15,399 bases of DNA from an uncultured Bacteroidota bacterium. GTDB taxonomy: Bacteria; Bacteroidota; Bacteroidia; Flavobacteriales; Flavobacteriaceae. A model generated the notes under the pieces. It was given only the letters and a program-made list of their open reading frames with translations, ran no database searches and had not been told where the DNA came from. The position numbers were made by a program, and so were the translations under genes. Position 1 is the first letter of the stretch; every line of letters starts with the position of its first letter. The stretch lies in assembly GCA_902560025.1 (NCBI GenBank), contig CACEKL010000017.1, forward strand, positions 1 through 15,399. Reading direction: 5' to 3'. Shown here piece by piece: positions 1-7,568 of the stretch.

Positions 1-1005
1 TAATTTATTAGCTTTTATATTCTGAGCCACACCTCCTGACATTACTATATTTTTAATACCAGTTTCTTTTATTCCATTTGAAATCCATTCTGATAGAAGC
101 TCCTCTGTTCTTTTTTGAATACCATAAGCAATTGCATCAAATCTTTCTCCTTCAAGTTTATCTTTAAAATAAAAGAAGTGATCTTTAATTTTATTTTTAT
201 ACTTGAAACCTAATCCATCTACTTGAAGGGTGTCAGCATACACTTGGTATGCATCACGTCCATATTTTTCTGAATTATAGGCAGCTAAACCCATTAATTT
301 ATATTCATGTTCAGCAGGCCTCATTCCCAGGAGCAGGGTTGCATATCTATACATTCTACCAATATTACAGTTAGATGATCGTGAAATTTCATTTAATTGT
401 TCACCTGGTTTTGCTATTGAAACTGTACCATTTGCTCCATCTCCAAATCCATCCATTGTATATACTAATAACTGATTATTCCTATTTGGACAAGATATAT
501 AACCATAGTATGCATGACACATATGATGATCGTGATGTGAAATAATTGATTCATCAATATCAAGGGTTTTTACAAGATGTTGAACCCTAGCATTCCACAT
601 TCCATCATTATCTCCCTCATGTTCAATTAATGATTCATCATATGGAAAATTATTTTTATCCACCCTGTGAGACAAAACTTCTAGATATTTAGGGTCCTTA
701 TTTTCATATATTTTTGGGAACCAATATTCAGTTTGTTCTTTCCAATAATCTTTAATTGATAATTTAGAGTTTCTTGATGTATAAAAGTATGAAGGTGGGA
801 GATGTTTAGATGACATTGCAACTCTGTCAATGTCCTTTAAAGAAACTCCTGCTGTATCTAATACACATTTTATTGCTAATGATGGAAACCCATAATGATT
901 TTTTTGTCTTGACAGCCTTTCCTCAGCTATTGAACATACTAATTTACCATCAATAATTAGTGATGCACTTGCATTATGACTATCATGTATTCCTAATATT
1001 ATCAT
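1..1005 (-). CDS. NodU/CmcH-family O-carbamoyltransferase (C-terminus cut by window edge)
   Basis: Reading the minus strand from ATG at 1003-1005 gives an open frame of 335 codons that runs off the left edge. It begins MIILGIHDSHNASASL, the ASKHA-like N-terminal signature of carbamoyltransferases that move a carbamoyl group from carbamoyl phosphate onto a sugar hydroxyl. Residues about 156-165 carry the histidine-rich HHDHHMCHA motif expected to bind metal and substrate, followed by a MDGFGDG loop, MGLAAYN, and SGGVAQN near the edge. Family members are usually 550-600 residues, so a little over half is present and the C-terminal domain is missing. It starts 4 nt after the stop of the cytidylyltransferase gene and is probably last, or nearly last, in the minus operon. 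The family is clear; the sugar acceptor is unknown. A surface-glycan decoration is inferred from context. Confidence 0.9.
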   Translation of the reverse strand, partial: MIILGIHDSHNASASLIIDGKLVCSIAEERLSRQKNHYGFPSLAIKCVLDTAGVSLKDIDRVAMSSKHLPPSYFYTSRNSKLSIKDYWKEQTEYWFPKIYENKDPKYLEVLSHRVDKNNFPYDESLIEHEGDNDGMWNARVQHLVKTLDIDESIISHHDHHMCHAYYGYISCPNRNNQLLVYTMDGFGDGANGTVSIAKPGEQLNEISRSSNCNIGRMYRYATLLLGMRPAEHEYKLMGLAAYNSEKYGRDAYQVYADTLQVDGLGFKYKNKIKDHFFYFKDKLEGERFDAIAYGIQKRTEELLSEWISNGIKETGIKNIVMSGGVAQNIKANKL

Positions 1006-1009
1006 TTCA

Positions 1010-1720
1010 TTAATTTTTAAGATTTATATATTGCCAATCTTTGGCTAGCGAAATTATTTTTTTATTCCTTATGCTTAATTTTTCTGTTTCATTAAGGTTG
1101 GATGATATCCATCTTGCTCTATTTAAATCATCCTCGTTATCAACCACTAATCTTAACTTTAAGTTTTCTTTTTTATGTAAAAAGTCACAATTAAAAATTT
1201 TAAATTTTTCTGAATTATTATAATAGTAACGAGTTACATGTTCTCTATCCAATAAATCTGATGTAAATTTTGATACCTTATCAAGCGACTTAACATCTAT
1301 TATTTCTCCTGTGAGTCCCGGAGGAACAGTTCTAGGAAATATATTAGTTGTTAAGTCATATTTACCGTTTTTGTGAATAGAAATCATTTTATCGTAGATA
1401 TCAACATCAAAAAATGGTCTATCTCCACAAATTCTTAAAAAGCTATCATATTGATATTTTTTGGAAGCTTCAAGTGCTCTAGAAATTACATTATTGAGGC
1501 TGCCCCTATACAAGTTTATCTTATTTTGTTTAGCAAATAAAGCAATTTTATCGTCTTCTTGATTATTTGAGGTTGCAATACAAAAATGCTCAATATTTTT
1601 TATTTGTTTAGTTCTTTCAATTACCCTTTCCAAAAGAGTCTTTCCAGATATTTGGATCATCGCTTTACCTGGTAATCTTTTAGAAGTCATTCTCGAAAAA
1701 ACAATAGCACCTGTTCTCAT
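1010..1720 (-). CDS. SpsF-like cytidylyltransferase (sugar nucleotidyltransferase, CTP_transf_3 type)
   Basis: This 236-residue protein begins with the nucleotide-binding segment of CMP-sugar transferases: AIVFSRMTSKRLPGKAM, with R10, S13, R15 and K19 in the places of the usual ARxxSxRLPGK motif. ICGDRPFFD at 98-106 fits the metal-binding GD step. The fold is a Rossmann-like GT-A nucleotidyltransferase, and the nearest named family I recognise is SpsF (spore coat polysaccharide) rather than KdsB or NeuA. It probably activates a sugar or sugar acid with CTP, but the substrate cannot be read from sequence. It lies 8 nt after the ABC exporter gene and 4 nt before the carbamoyltransferase gene. 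It differs clearly from the second cytidylyltransferase at 8431-9135, so the locus seems to activate two different sugars. Confidence 0.8.
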   Translation of the reverse strand: MRTGAIVFSRMTSKRLPGKAMIQISGKTLLERVIERTKQIKNIEHFCIATSNNQEDDKIALFAKQNKINLYRGSLNNVISRALEASKKYQYDSFLRICGDRPFFDVDIYDKMISIHKNGKYDLTTNIFPRTVPPGLTGEIIDVKSLDKVSKFTSDLLDREHVTRYYYNNSEKFKIFNCDFLHKKENLKLRLVVDNEDDLNRARWISSNLNETEKLSIRNKKIISLAKDWQYINLKN

Positions 1721-1728
1721 ATTTTCAA

Positions 1729-3522
1729 TTATATTACTTGGTGACTTACAAGCTTACTAAACTCTGATTTATTATCATTTTTTAAATCATCGTATGAACC
1801 TTCCTCAATAATTTTACCTTTATTTATCAAATAAATCTTATCAACTTTTCTTATTGTTGAAAGTCTATGCGCAATTATAACTACTGTTATTTTACCTTTT
1901 AACATATCAATACTTGCTTGGATACTCTTCTCAGATTCAGAATCTAATGAGCTAGTTGCTTCATCTAGAATTAATAGACTAGGTTCTCTGTATAACTCTC
2001 GTGCAATGAATAATCTCTGCTTTTGACCACCAGATAATAGAATTCCTCTATCACCCACAATAGTGTTAAATCCATCAGGTAAAGACTCAATAAAATCTAA
2101 TATATTTGCTTGTTTTGCTGCATCTCTAATTTTTCTTTCTGAAAAATTTTCATTATTCCACATAGTAATATTATTTGCAATGGTATCATCAAAAACTAAA
2201 GTATCTTGAGAGACATAACCTATATGTTTTCGCCAACTAGATTTATCTAATTCGCTAGATGTAATTTCATCAATAAATAACTCTCCATCATTTGGTTCGT
2301 TAGTTAAGGTAATTAAATCAACTAATGTAGTTTTTCCTGCACCAGACTCTCCAACAATAGCAACTGAGCTTTTAATTGGTATTTCTAACGAAATATTATA
2401 CAAAGCTCCTTTAGAACTTTTTCCATAACTAAAGTTGAGGTTTTTAAATAGAATTCCTTTATTAAAACTCTCAATGAGTTTTTTCCCATCAGTTGATTGA
2501 TTTTTTGATTGGTTTAAAAACTCATTATGAACAAGTTCCATACTTCCAATATCTTTAAATGTACCTTGAAATGCACTTTGAACTGCTAGTGTAGAGTTTA
2601 ATGCTCTGTAAAACAATGCAATTGAAACTAAAATAGGCTCTAATCTTAATCCAAAAACAAAAATTTGTAAATAGACAATAAGCATTATAAATAGAACAGC
2701 TATAGGCTCTCTGACAGATTGGGTAAAAGCAGCAGCTACTCCAGACTTTATTTGAGTAGTGGTAAGAACTTGAATTGATTGGTTTATGTATTTTTTTAAA
2801 GAATTAATCTGATTAGTAGATATCAAATATTTGAATCCATGTATTGACTGAATTAACCACTTTGTTAACACACCATTTTCTTCAGCAGCTATTCTAGAAA
2901 GATTTTGAACATAAGAGTTCATTCTTAAGAAAAGGATTAATAGGAGTATTCCTAGAGCAAGAGCCATTAGTCCAAAGCTAAATGTCATCATAAATGCAAG
3001 TGTCATAAGTATGATAGTATTTATAAAATGTGATCCCAGAAGAGAGAGATGCCTAAACGACTCCAGCGCTTTTGTTGGTTGTTCATTGATTAAGTTTATA
3101 AGATCCCCTGTGTTTTTCGTAGAAAAATAGCCATAACTCATATTAGAGTAGAGGTTAAACAATTTAACTTTAATTTCTTTAAGTAATTGACCTAGAAGAC
3201 TGGCCGTTAAGCCAAGTGCAAAAAATGTGATTAGCCCCTTAAAAAGAAAAGCTATTGATATTAAAAGTAAAATTGATATAATTGAGTCAGAGAAACCTAG
3301 AAATTCAATAAATCTATATAAAAGTTCATTTACTCCCCCATCAAACTTGCTAACATCAGAATCGCTATCTAATGATTGTAATAGAGGAAGTAGCATAAGA
3401 ATTCCAATCCCTTCTGATATGGAAGCAATTATACCAAGAACATATATCAAATACATTCTTATACCCAAGTATACTTGAAAAATTTTTAAATATTTAAAAA
3501 TATCAATTAGTGGTTTAAACAT
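1729..3522 (-). CDS. MsbA/PglK-like ABC exporter (fused membrane and ATPase domains)
   Basis: This 597-residue half-transporter has an N-terminal membrane domain with about six hydrophobic segments (near 20-48, 82-110, 160-200 and 265-310) and a C-terminal ATPase. The ATPase is complete: Walker A GESGAGKTT at 391-399, Q-loop Q439, signature LSGGQ at 496-500, Walker B LLILDE at 516-521 and H-loop H552. The layout is that of MsbA and of PglK, the flippase for lipid-linked oligosaccharides. In this locus the likely cargo is an undecaprenyl-linked glycan crossing the inner membrane, probably as a homodimer; that is inference from context. No Wzx flippase and no Wzm/Wzt pair is visible in the window, so this may be the route out. 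The gene directly abuts the upstream dehydrogenase gene. Confidence 0.92.
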   Translation of the reverse strand: MFKPLIDIFKYLKIFQVYLGIRMYLIYVLGIIASISEGIGILMLLPLLQSLDSDSDVSKFDGGVNELLYRFIEFLGFSDSIISILLLISIAFLFKGLITFFALGLTASLLGQLLKEIKVKLFNLYSNMSYGYFSTKNTGDLINLINEQPTKALESFRHLSLLGSHFINTIILMTLAFMMTFSFGLMALALGILLLILFLRMNSYVQNLSRIAAEENGVLTKWLIQSIHGFKYLISTNQINSLKKYINQSIQVLTTTQIKSGVAAAFTQSVREPIAVLFIMLIVYLQIFVFGLRLEPILVSIALFYRALNSTLAVQSAFQGTFKDIGSMELVHNEFLNQSKNQSTDGKKLIESFNKGILFKNLNFSYGKSSKGALYNISLEIPIKSSVAIVGESGAGKTTLVDLITLTNEPNDGELFIDEITSSELDKSSWRKHIGYVSQDTLVFDDTIANNITMWNNENFSERKIRDAAKQANILDFIESLPDGFNTIVGDRGILLSGGQKQRLFIARELYREPSLLILDEATSSLDSESEKSIQASIDMLKGKITVVIIAHRLSTIRKVDKIYLINKGKIIEEGSYDDLKNDNKSEFSKLVSHQVI

Positions 3523-4791
3523 TTAGAGTCTATGTTTGGTTGTTTCTTTATCTAAGAATCCTTTAACATCATAAATTATTGAATCATTAGATTTTTTATA
3601 CTTTGTTAAATCAATTGTGTGAAATAAATCATGTCCCACAGCAAGAATAATTGCATCATATTTTATACTTGGCATTTTATTATAAACAATGATGTTGTTT
3701 GTATTTTCAAAAGAATCACCTTTAACCCAAGGATCAAAAACATCAACGTTTAAACCTGAATTTCTTAAATTAGAAATAATATCAACAACTTTTGTGTTCC
3801 TATAATCAGGGCAATTCTCTTTAAAAGTTATACCCATTACTAATACATTAGATTTGTTAAAATCCTTGATTTGATTTTTTAACAGGTTTAGAACTTGATT
3901 TGCTATAAAAGCACCCATTTCATCATTAACTTTTCTTCCAGCTAAAATTATCTCTGGATTATAACCTTCTTTAAGTGATTTATCCGCTAAATAATAAGGG
4001 TCAACTCCAATACAATGTCCCCCAACTAATCCAGGTCTAAAATTTAAAAAATTCCACTTACTTGAAGCAGCATCCAACACGTCATTAGTATCTATATTTA
4101 ACAAGCTAAAGATTTTTGCTAACTCATTTATAAAAGCTATGTTTATATCTCTTTGAGCATTTTCTATAACTTTAGCTGCCTCAGCTACTTTTATAGATGT
4201 TGCCATAAACGTACCTGCATCTATTACACTAGAGTATAAATCGTCTACAATCTTGGCTGTCTCTGTAGTTGAACCAGAAGTTACTTTAATTATTTTTTCT
4301 ATTGTATGGTCTTTATCTCCTGGATTTATTCTTTCAGGAGAGTAACCACAGAAAAAGTCTATATTATATTTAAGATTACTAGCATTTTCTAATATTGGGA
4401 CACATTCATCTTCGGTACATCCGGGGAAAACTGTACTCTCGTAAATTACAATATCCCCTTTAGACAAAGCATTTCCTACTAATTTAGAAGCTGATAATAA
4501 AGCTTTTAGATCAGGTTTTTTATCTATAGTTATTGGAGTTGGGACTGTAATAATGTAGATATTACAATCTTCAATATCATTGTCATTATTTGTCAGTAAC
4601 AAGTTATTTCGTAATGATTGCTCTAGTTTTTCTGAACTTATTTCAAGGGTATTATCATTAAATTTATTTAATTGATTTATTCTATCAGAATCTACATCAT
4701 ATCCTATTACTCTGTATTTTTTTGAAAATAATACAGATACAGGAAGTCCAACATACCCTAGACCAATTACTCCTATTTTAAAGTTTTTCAT
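3523..4791 (-). CDS. tviB: TviB-type UDP-N-acetylhexosamine C6 dehydrogenase
   Basis: The product (422 aa) oxidises C6 of a UDP-N-acetylhexosamine to the uronic acid using two NAD+. It starts with the Rossmann motif GVIGLGYVGLP (7-17) and carries SPERINPGD at 151-159, AKVIENAQRDIN at 206-217 and the catalytic-cysteine motif GGHCIGVDPYY with C260. Length and motifs match TviB of the Vi-antigen pathway and WbpO better than WecC or a UDP-glucose dehydrogenase. ITVPTPI at 81-87 and YSPERINPG support that placement. It overlaps the upstream dehydrogenase gene by an ATGA and abuts the ABC transporter gene. Whether the substrate is UDP-GlcNAc or UDP-GalNAc cannot be told. The product would be a GlcNAcA or GalNAcA unit, or a precursor of a di-amino uronic acid. 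Confidence 0.92.
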   Translation of the reverse strand: MKNFKIGVIGLGYVGLPVSVLFSKKYRVIGYDVDSDRINQLNKFNDNTLEISSEKLEQSLRNNLLLTNNDNDIEDCNIYIITVPTPITIDKKPDLKALLSASKLVGNALSKGDIVIYESTVFPGCTEDECVPILENASNLKYNIDFFCGYSPERINPGDKDHTIEKIIKVTSGSTTETAKIVDDLYSSVIDAGTFMATSIKVAEAAKVIENAQRDINIAFINELAKIFSLLNIDTNDVLDAASSKWNFLNFRPGLVGGHCIGVDPYYLADKSLKEGYNPEIILAGRKVNDEMGAFIANQVLNLLKNQIKDFNKSNVLVMGITFKENCPDYRNTKVVDIISNLRNSGLNVDVFDPWVKGDSFENTNNIIVYNKMPSIKYDAIILAVGHDLFHTIDLTKYKKSNDSIIYDVKGFLDKETTKHRL

Positions 4792-6200
4792 GGTTTTCCT
4801 ATTATATATACATCAAAGCCTAAAGCTTCAAGTTTGTCTTTATCAACCAAATTCCTTCCATCAAATAAAGTTGGATTTGAACTCATTATACTTTTGGCTT
4901 CTTTCCAATTAATTTCTTTAAATTCATCCCATTCAGTACAAAGAGAAATTAAATTAGAATCTTTAATTGCAGAGTAAGAGTTTTCACAGACTGTAACATT
5001 TGAAATCAAATTATCTATCTCTAGCTTACTTAGTCCATCTTCTAAAATTTTATTTTTGATGTCATATATAATTTGATTGATTGAGGCCATGGGATCATAA
5101 ACTCTTAATTTTGCACCATTTAATAATAATTTTTTTGCTAAAATTATTGATGCTGATTCTCTTGAGTCATTTGTATCTTTTTTAAACGCCCAACCAAGAA
5201 TTGATATAGTCTTTGAATTAAGGTCTGAATTGAATGCTTCAATTATTTTTTCACCAAACCTATTGGTTTGATAATCATTAATTCTTATAACGTTCTCCCA
5301 ATATTCAGCCACCTCATTTAAACCATAATGCTTTGAGATATAGACTAGATTTAATATATCTTTTTTAAAACAACTGCCTCCAAACCCTATTGAAGAATTT
5401 AAAAAACTAGGACCAATTCTTTTATCCATTCCAACAGCCACTGAAACCTCATCAACTTTTGCTCCAGTTTTTTCGCATAATGCTGAAATACTGTTAATTG
5501 AAGAAATTCGTTGAGCAAGCATAGCATTAGACACTAGTTTTGATAATTCCGACGACCACACATTTGTAGTTAAAATTTTATCTTTTGGAATCCATCTACT
5601 GTAAATTTCTACCAAGTTACTTAAGGCACTTTTCCCTGATTTTGTGTTATCAGCTCCTATTAAAACTCTATCAGATTTAAAAAGATCATCTATAGCTGTA
5701 CCTTCAGCAAGAAACTCAGGATTAGAAAGTACTTCAAAATTTATATTTGAGTCATTATTATCATCTAGAATTTCTTTAATTCTTTCAGCTGTTCTAACCG
5801 GTAGGGTAGACTTCTCTATTATTATTTTGCTAGATTTAGATACTCTAGCAATATTTTTTGCACAATTTTCAATAAAAGTTAAATCTGCTGCATAACCTTT
5901 CCCTTCACCTGAAGTTTTTGTAGGGGTATTTACAGCCATAAAAATCATGTCAGCTTCATCTATTGATTGATCTATATTAGTTGAAAAAAATAAATTTTGA
6001 TTCCTTACCTTCCTAATAATATCAGCTAAACCTGGCTCAAAAACTGGAAGATTACTTAATTCACCATTCCATGCATCAATTTTATCTTTATTTATGTCTA
6101 CTACATTTATTTTAATTTCAGGACATTTTAAAGCAATTACAGCCATGGTTGGCCCGCCTACAAAACCTGCACCTATACAACAAATATTCTTTGTTTTCAT
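4788..6200 (-). CDS. ugd: UDP-glucose 6-dehydrogenase, long eukaryote-like type
   Basis: This 470-residue enzyme converts UDP-glucose to UDP-glucuronic acid. The N-terminal Rossmann motif CIGAGFVGGPTMA (8-20) with VVDIN at 33-37, the segment LPVFEPGL at 51-58, VNTPTKTSGEGKG at 90-102, PEFLAEGTAI at 161-170 and the catalytic motif GFGGSCFKKD with C277 are those of the animal and plant UGDH group. That group is longer than the roughly 390-450 aa enzymes of many bacteria, and long forms also occur in Bacteroidetes. Start ATG overlaps the stop of the upstream nucleotidyltransferase gene (ATGA), and its own stop overlaps the next gene in the same way, which suggests translational coupling. It supplies a glucuronic-acid donor for the glycan. 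Confidence 0.93.
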   Translation of the reverse strand: MKTKNICCIGAGFVGGPTMAVIALKCPEIKINVVDINKDKIDAWNGELSNLPVFEPGLADIIRKVRNQNLFFSTNIDQSIDEADMIFMAVNTPTKTSGEGKGYAADLTFIENCAKNIARVSKSSKIIIEKSTLPVRTAERIKEILDDNNDSNINFEVLSNPEFLAEGTAIDDLFKSDRVLIGADNTKSGKSALSNLVEIYSRWIPKDKILTTNVWSSELSKLVSNAMLAQRISSINSISALCEKTGAKVDEVSVAVGMDKRIGPSFLNSSIGFGGSCFKKDILNLVYISKHYGLNEVAEYWENVIRINDYQTNRFGEKIIEAFNSDLNSKTISILGWAFKKDTNDSRESASIILAKKLLLNGAKLRVYDPMASINQIIYDIKNKILEDGLSKLEIDNLISNVTVCENSYSAIKDSNLISLCTEWDEFKEINWKEAKSIMSSNPTLFDGRNLVDKDKLEALGFDVYIIGKP

Positions 6201-6625
6201 TTTTTATCTTTTAAAATCCATGAGGACGACTGAACCTTATCTCCTAGACCATCAATTAATCTAATTCCATATCTTTTACAAACTAAAGATTCTGGTATCG
6301 AGTCATTTTTTTGATCACCTCCATTAGCAAAAAATAAAATAAACTCATTTGAAAATTCTTTATAAATTTTCTCAATAGTACTGCTTACTGATTTGTCCGT
6401 ATCTATTGATAAAAAAACCTTATCAATTACTTTAAGCTCTTTTAAAATTATCATTCTTTCCTCTTGATCCATAAATTTTTTTGAGCCTTTAAGTAATCTT
6501 TGATTATCATTATTTAAAATCACAAATAATATTTCACCATGTTTTTTTGCATTATGAAAATATTCAATGTGTCCCTTATGTAATGGGTTAAAGTATCCAG
6601 AAACAATTATTGCCTTTTTTTTCAT
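6197..6625 (-). CDS. Small HxGH nucleotidyltransferase (RfaE-C / TagD-like)
   Basis: This 142-residue protein is a single nucleotidyltransferase domain of the superfamily that includes glycerol-3-phosphate cytidylyltransferase and the adenylyltransferase half of RfaE/HldE. SGYFNPLHKGHIEYF holds the HxGH signature at 16-19. DQEERMIIL at 53-61 and the SSSWIL segment near the C-terminus occupy the positions of the usual ERM and ISST/S motifs. FANGGDQKND is typical of a subgroup found in polysaccharide loci. It would activate a phosphorylated polyol or heptose with CTP or ATP; the substrate is not determined. No kinase or isomerase partner is in the window. It starts 2 nt after the cupin gene and overlaps ugd by 4 nt. 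Confidence 0.82.
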   Translation of the reverse strand: MKKKAIIVSGYFNPLHKGHIEYFHNAKKHGEILFVILNNDNQRLLKGSKKFMDQEERMIILKELKVIDKVFLSIDTDKSVSSTIEKIYKEFSNEFILFFANGGDQKNDSIPESLVCKRYGIRLIDGLGDKVQSSSWILKDKK

Positions 6626-6627
6626 GC

Positions 6628-6975
6628 TTATCTTGAGTAATCGTCTTGTATTCTAACTATATCATCTTCTCCAAAATACGAGCCAGTTTGAACCTCAATA
6701 AATACTAGAAGAGAATCTGAATCATTAGAAATTCTATGCTTTGATTTTTTATTAATTTGAACACAATCACCATATTGAATTCTCCTTTTATTCCCATCAA
6801 TAACAATTTCTCCTGATCCCTGCACAATAGTCCAAACTTCAGAACGTTTATTATGAAATTGATAACTCAATCTGTGACCGGGTTTAACTTCAATTCTTTT
6901 TAATTTATATGAGCCTTCTTCATGAATAACAAGAAATCTTCCCCATGGTCTTTCAACTACAGTATTTTTATCCAT
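6628..6975 (-). CDS. Stand-alone cupin, phosphomannose isomerase type II (ManC C-terminal) family
   Basis: The 115-residue protein matches only the C-terminal cupin domain of bifunctional ManC/AlgA. It has VERPWGRF near the start, then YKLKRIEVKPGHRLSYQFHNKRSE with histidines at the usual metal sites, WTIVQGSGEIVIDG in the middle, and GDCVQINKKSKHRISN in the second cupin motif. Family proteins isomerise mannose-6-phosphate and fructose-6-phosphate; single-domain forms may act as isomerases or epimerases on other sugar phosphates. No GDP-mannose pyrophosphorylase domain is present here. It lies 5 nt downstream of the regulator gene and 2 nt before the nucleotidyltransferase gene. The fold call is safe; the reaction is not established. 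Confidence 0.85.
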   Translation of the reverse strand: MDKNTVVERPWGRFLVIHEEGSYKLKRIEVKPGHRLSYQFHNKRSEVWTIVQGSGEIVIDGNKRRIQYGDCVQINKKSKHRISNDSDSLLVFIEVQTGSYFGEDDIVRIQDDYSR

Positions 6976-6980
6976 TTTTA

Positions 6981-7493
6981 TTAATCTTTAGAATATAGTT
7001 TTATATGAAATTGATTTGATGGTAAAGATGAAGACAAGTAAAAACTAACCTTCCTGCCAATTAAATCTTTTATTTTTTTTTCAAGTTGTGATATATAATT
7101 AAAATTAAGGTCCTTACCAACAAGAAATACCTCAATGTTTCCTGAGTCAATACCTTTTGCATAATCTCCAATTAAAGTAATATATTCAACATTACCCATT
7201 CTTTCTAATACAGCTTCAACTAAATCTTCCAATCCTAAATGTTTAAGTACTACTTTTCTGAGTGTTTCATATAAAGGATGAGAGCTATTGACCTTATATT
7301 CAATCTTATTATCTAGTTTAACTCTATTTAAATAACCGGCGTCATATAGATGATTAAGTTCTTTTCTAATTGAATTTGTTGACTCTCCCATTTCATTAGC
7401 TAGTCCATTTAAATAGCCAGTGTTAGCTTGAGAAATAAAAAATTTCAATAGAAGCCTTAACCTAGTTTTTGATGTAATTAATTGATTTAACAA
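6981..7493 (-). CDS. Winged-helix regulator fused to a degenerate nucleotidyltransferase-like domain
   Basis: This 170-residue protein heads the minus operon. Residues 1-80 form a winged helix of the ArsR/MarR kind: LITSKTRLRLLLKFF, then ANEMGESTNSIRKELNHLYDAGYL as the recognition helix region (about 32-55), then a short wing. Residues 95-170 resemble an MNT-type nucleotidyltransferase fold, with GDYAKGIDSGNIEVFLVG at 109-126. The usual GSxAxGxxxxSDIDL would have two catalytic acids; here SDIDL is replaced by SGNIEV, leaving only D116 and E121 nearby, so catalysis is doubtful. From memory, similar proteins start Bacteroidetes capsule and O-antigen operons, but their role is not well established. 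The start is TTG at 7491-7493; an in-frame stop lies at 7497-7499, so no longer form is possible. It probably controls the divergent region. Confidence 0.8.
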   Translation of the reverse strand: MLNQLITSKTRLRLLLKFFISQANTGYLNGLANEMGESTNSIRKELNHLYDAGYLNRVKLDNKIEYKVNSSHPLYETLRKVVLKHLGLEDLVEAVLERMGNVEYITLIGDYAKGIDSGNIEVFLVGKDLNFNYISQLEKKIKDLIGRKVSFYLSSSLPSNQFHIKLYSKD

Positions 7494-7505
7494 ACTTTAT
7501 GTAAT

Positions 7506-7526
7506 TTAAGTAACAAAAGTACTTAA
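7506..7526. promoter_or_regulatory. Inverted repeat overlapping the minus promoter, candidate operator
   Basis: Perfect 7-bp arms TTAAGTA (7506-7512) and TACTTAA (7520-7526) flank a 7-nt spacer and cover the -7 box and predicted start site of the minus promoter. A further copy of the half-site, ACTTAAT, lies at 7544-7550, 23 nt from the copy at 7521-7527 and next to the -33 TTG. This fits a dimeric winged-helix repressor, perhaps the adjacent gene product. The region is so AT-rich that a 7-bp inverted repeat could arise by chance. Confidence 0.35.
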
Positions 7527-7544
7527 TTTTTAATAACTTTACAA
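7514..7544 (-). promoter_or_regulatory. Bacteroidetes-type promoter for the minus-strand operon
   Basis: On the minus strand TACTTTTG (7521 down to 7514) matches the -7 consensus TAnnTTTG at every fixed position. A TTG (7544 down to 7542) lies 20 nt upstream, which is the usual spacing for the -33 element. Transcription would start near 7508-7510, giving a leader of about 15 nt before the TTG start codon at 7493. Seen directly: both boxes and their spacing. Inferred: activity and exact start. Confidence 0.6.
7534..7541 (+). promoter_or_regulatory. Weak candidate -7 element for the plus-strand operon
   Basis: TAACTTTA matches TAnnTTTG except for the last base and sits 27 nt before the ATG at 7569. 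No TTTG or TTG occurs at the matching -33 distance. It is the best plus-strand candidate in the 75-bp divergent gap, but support is thin. Confidence 0.22.
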
Positions 7545-7568
7545 CTTAATATTATTTTTATAAATTAA

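Noticed and set aside
3227..3478. 83-codon plus-strand open frame opposite the ABC exporter's membrane domain
   Set aside because: Shadow of the transporter gene; no start context or homology cue.
5644..5895. 83-codon plus-strand open frame opposite the UDP-glucose dehydrogenase gene
   Set aside because: It lies wholly antisense to a strongly supported gene and has no recognisable motif; such frames are expected in AT-rich coding DNA.
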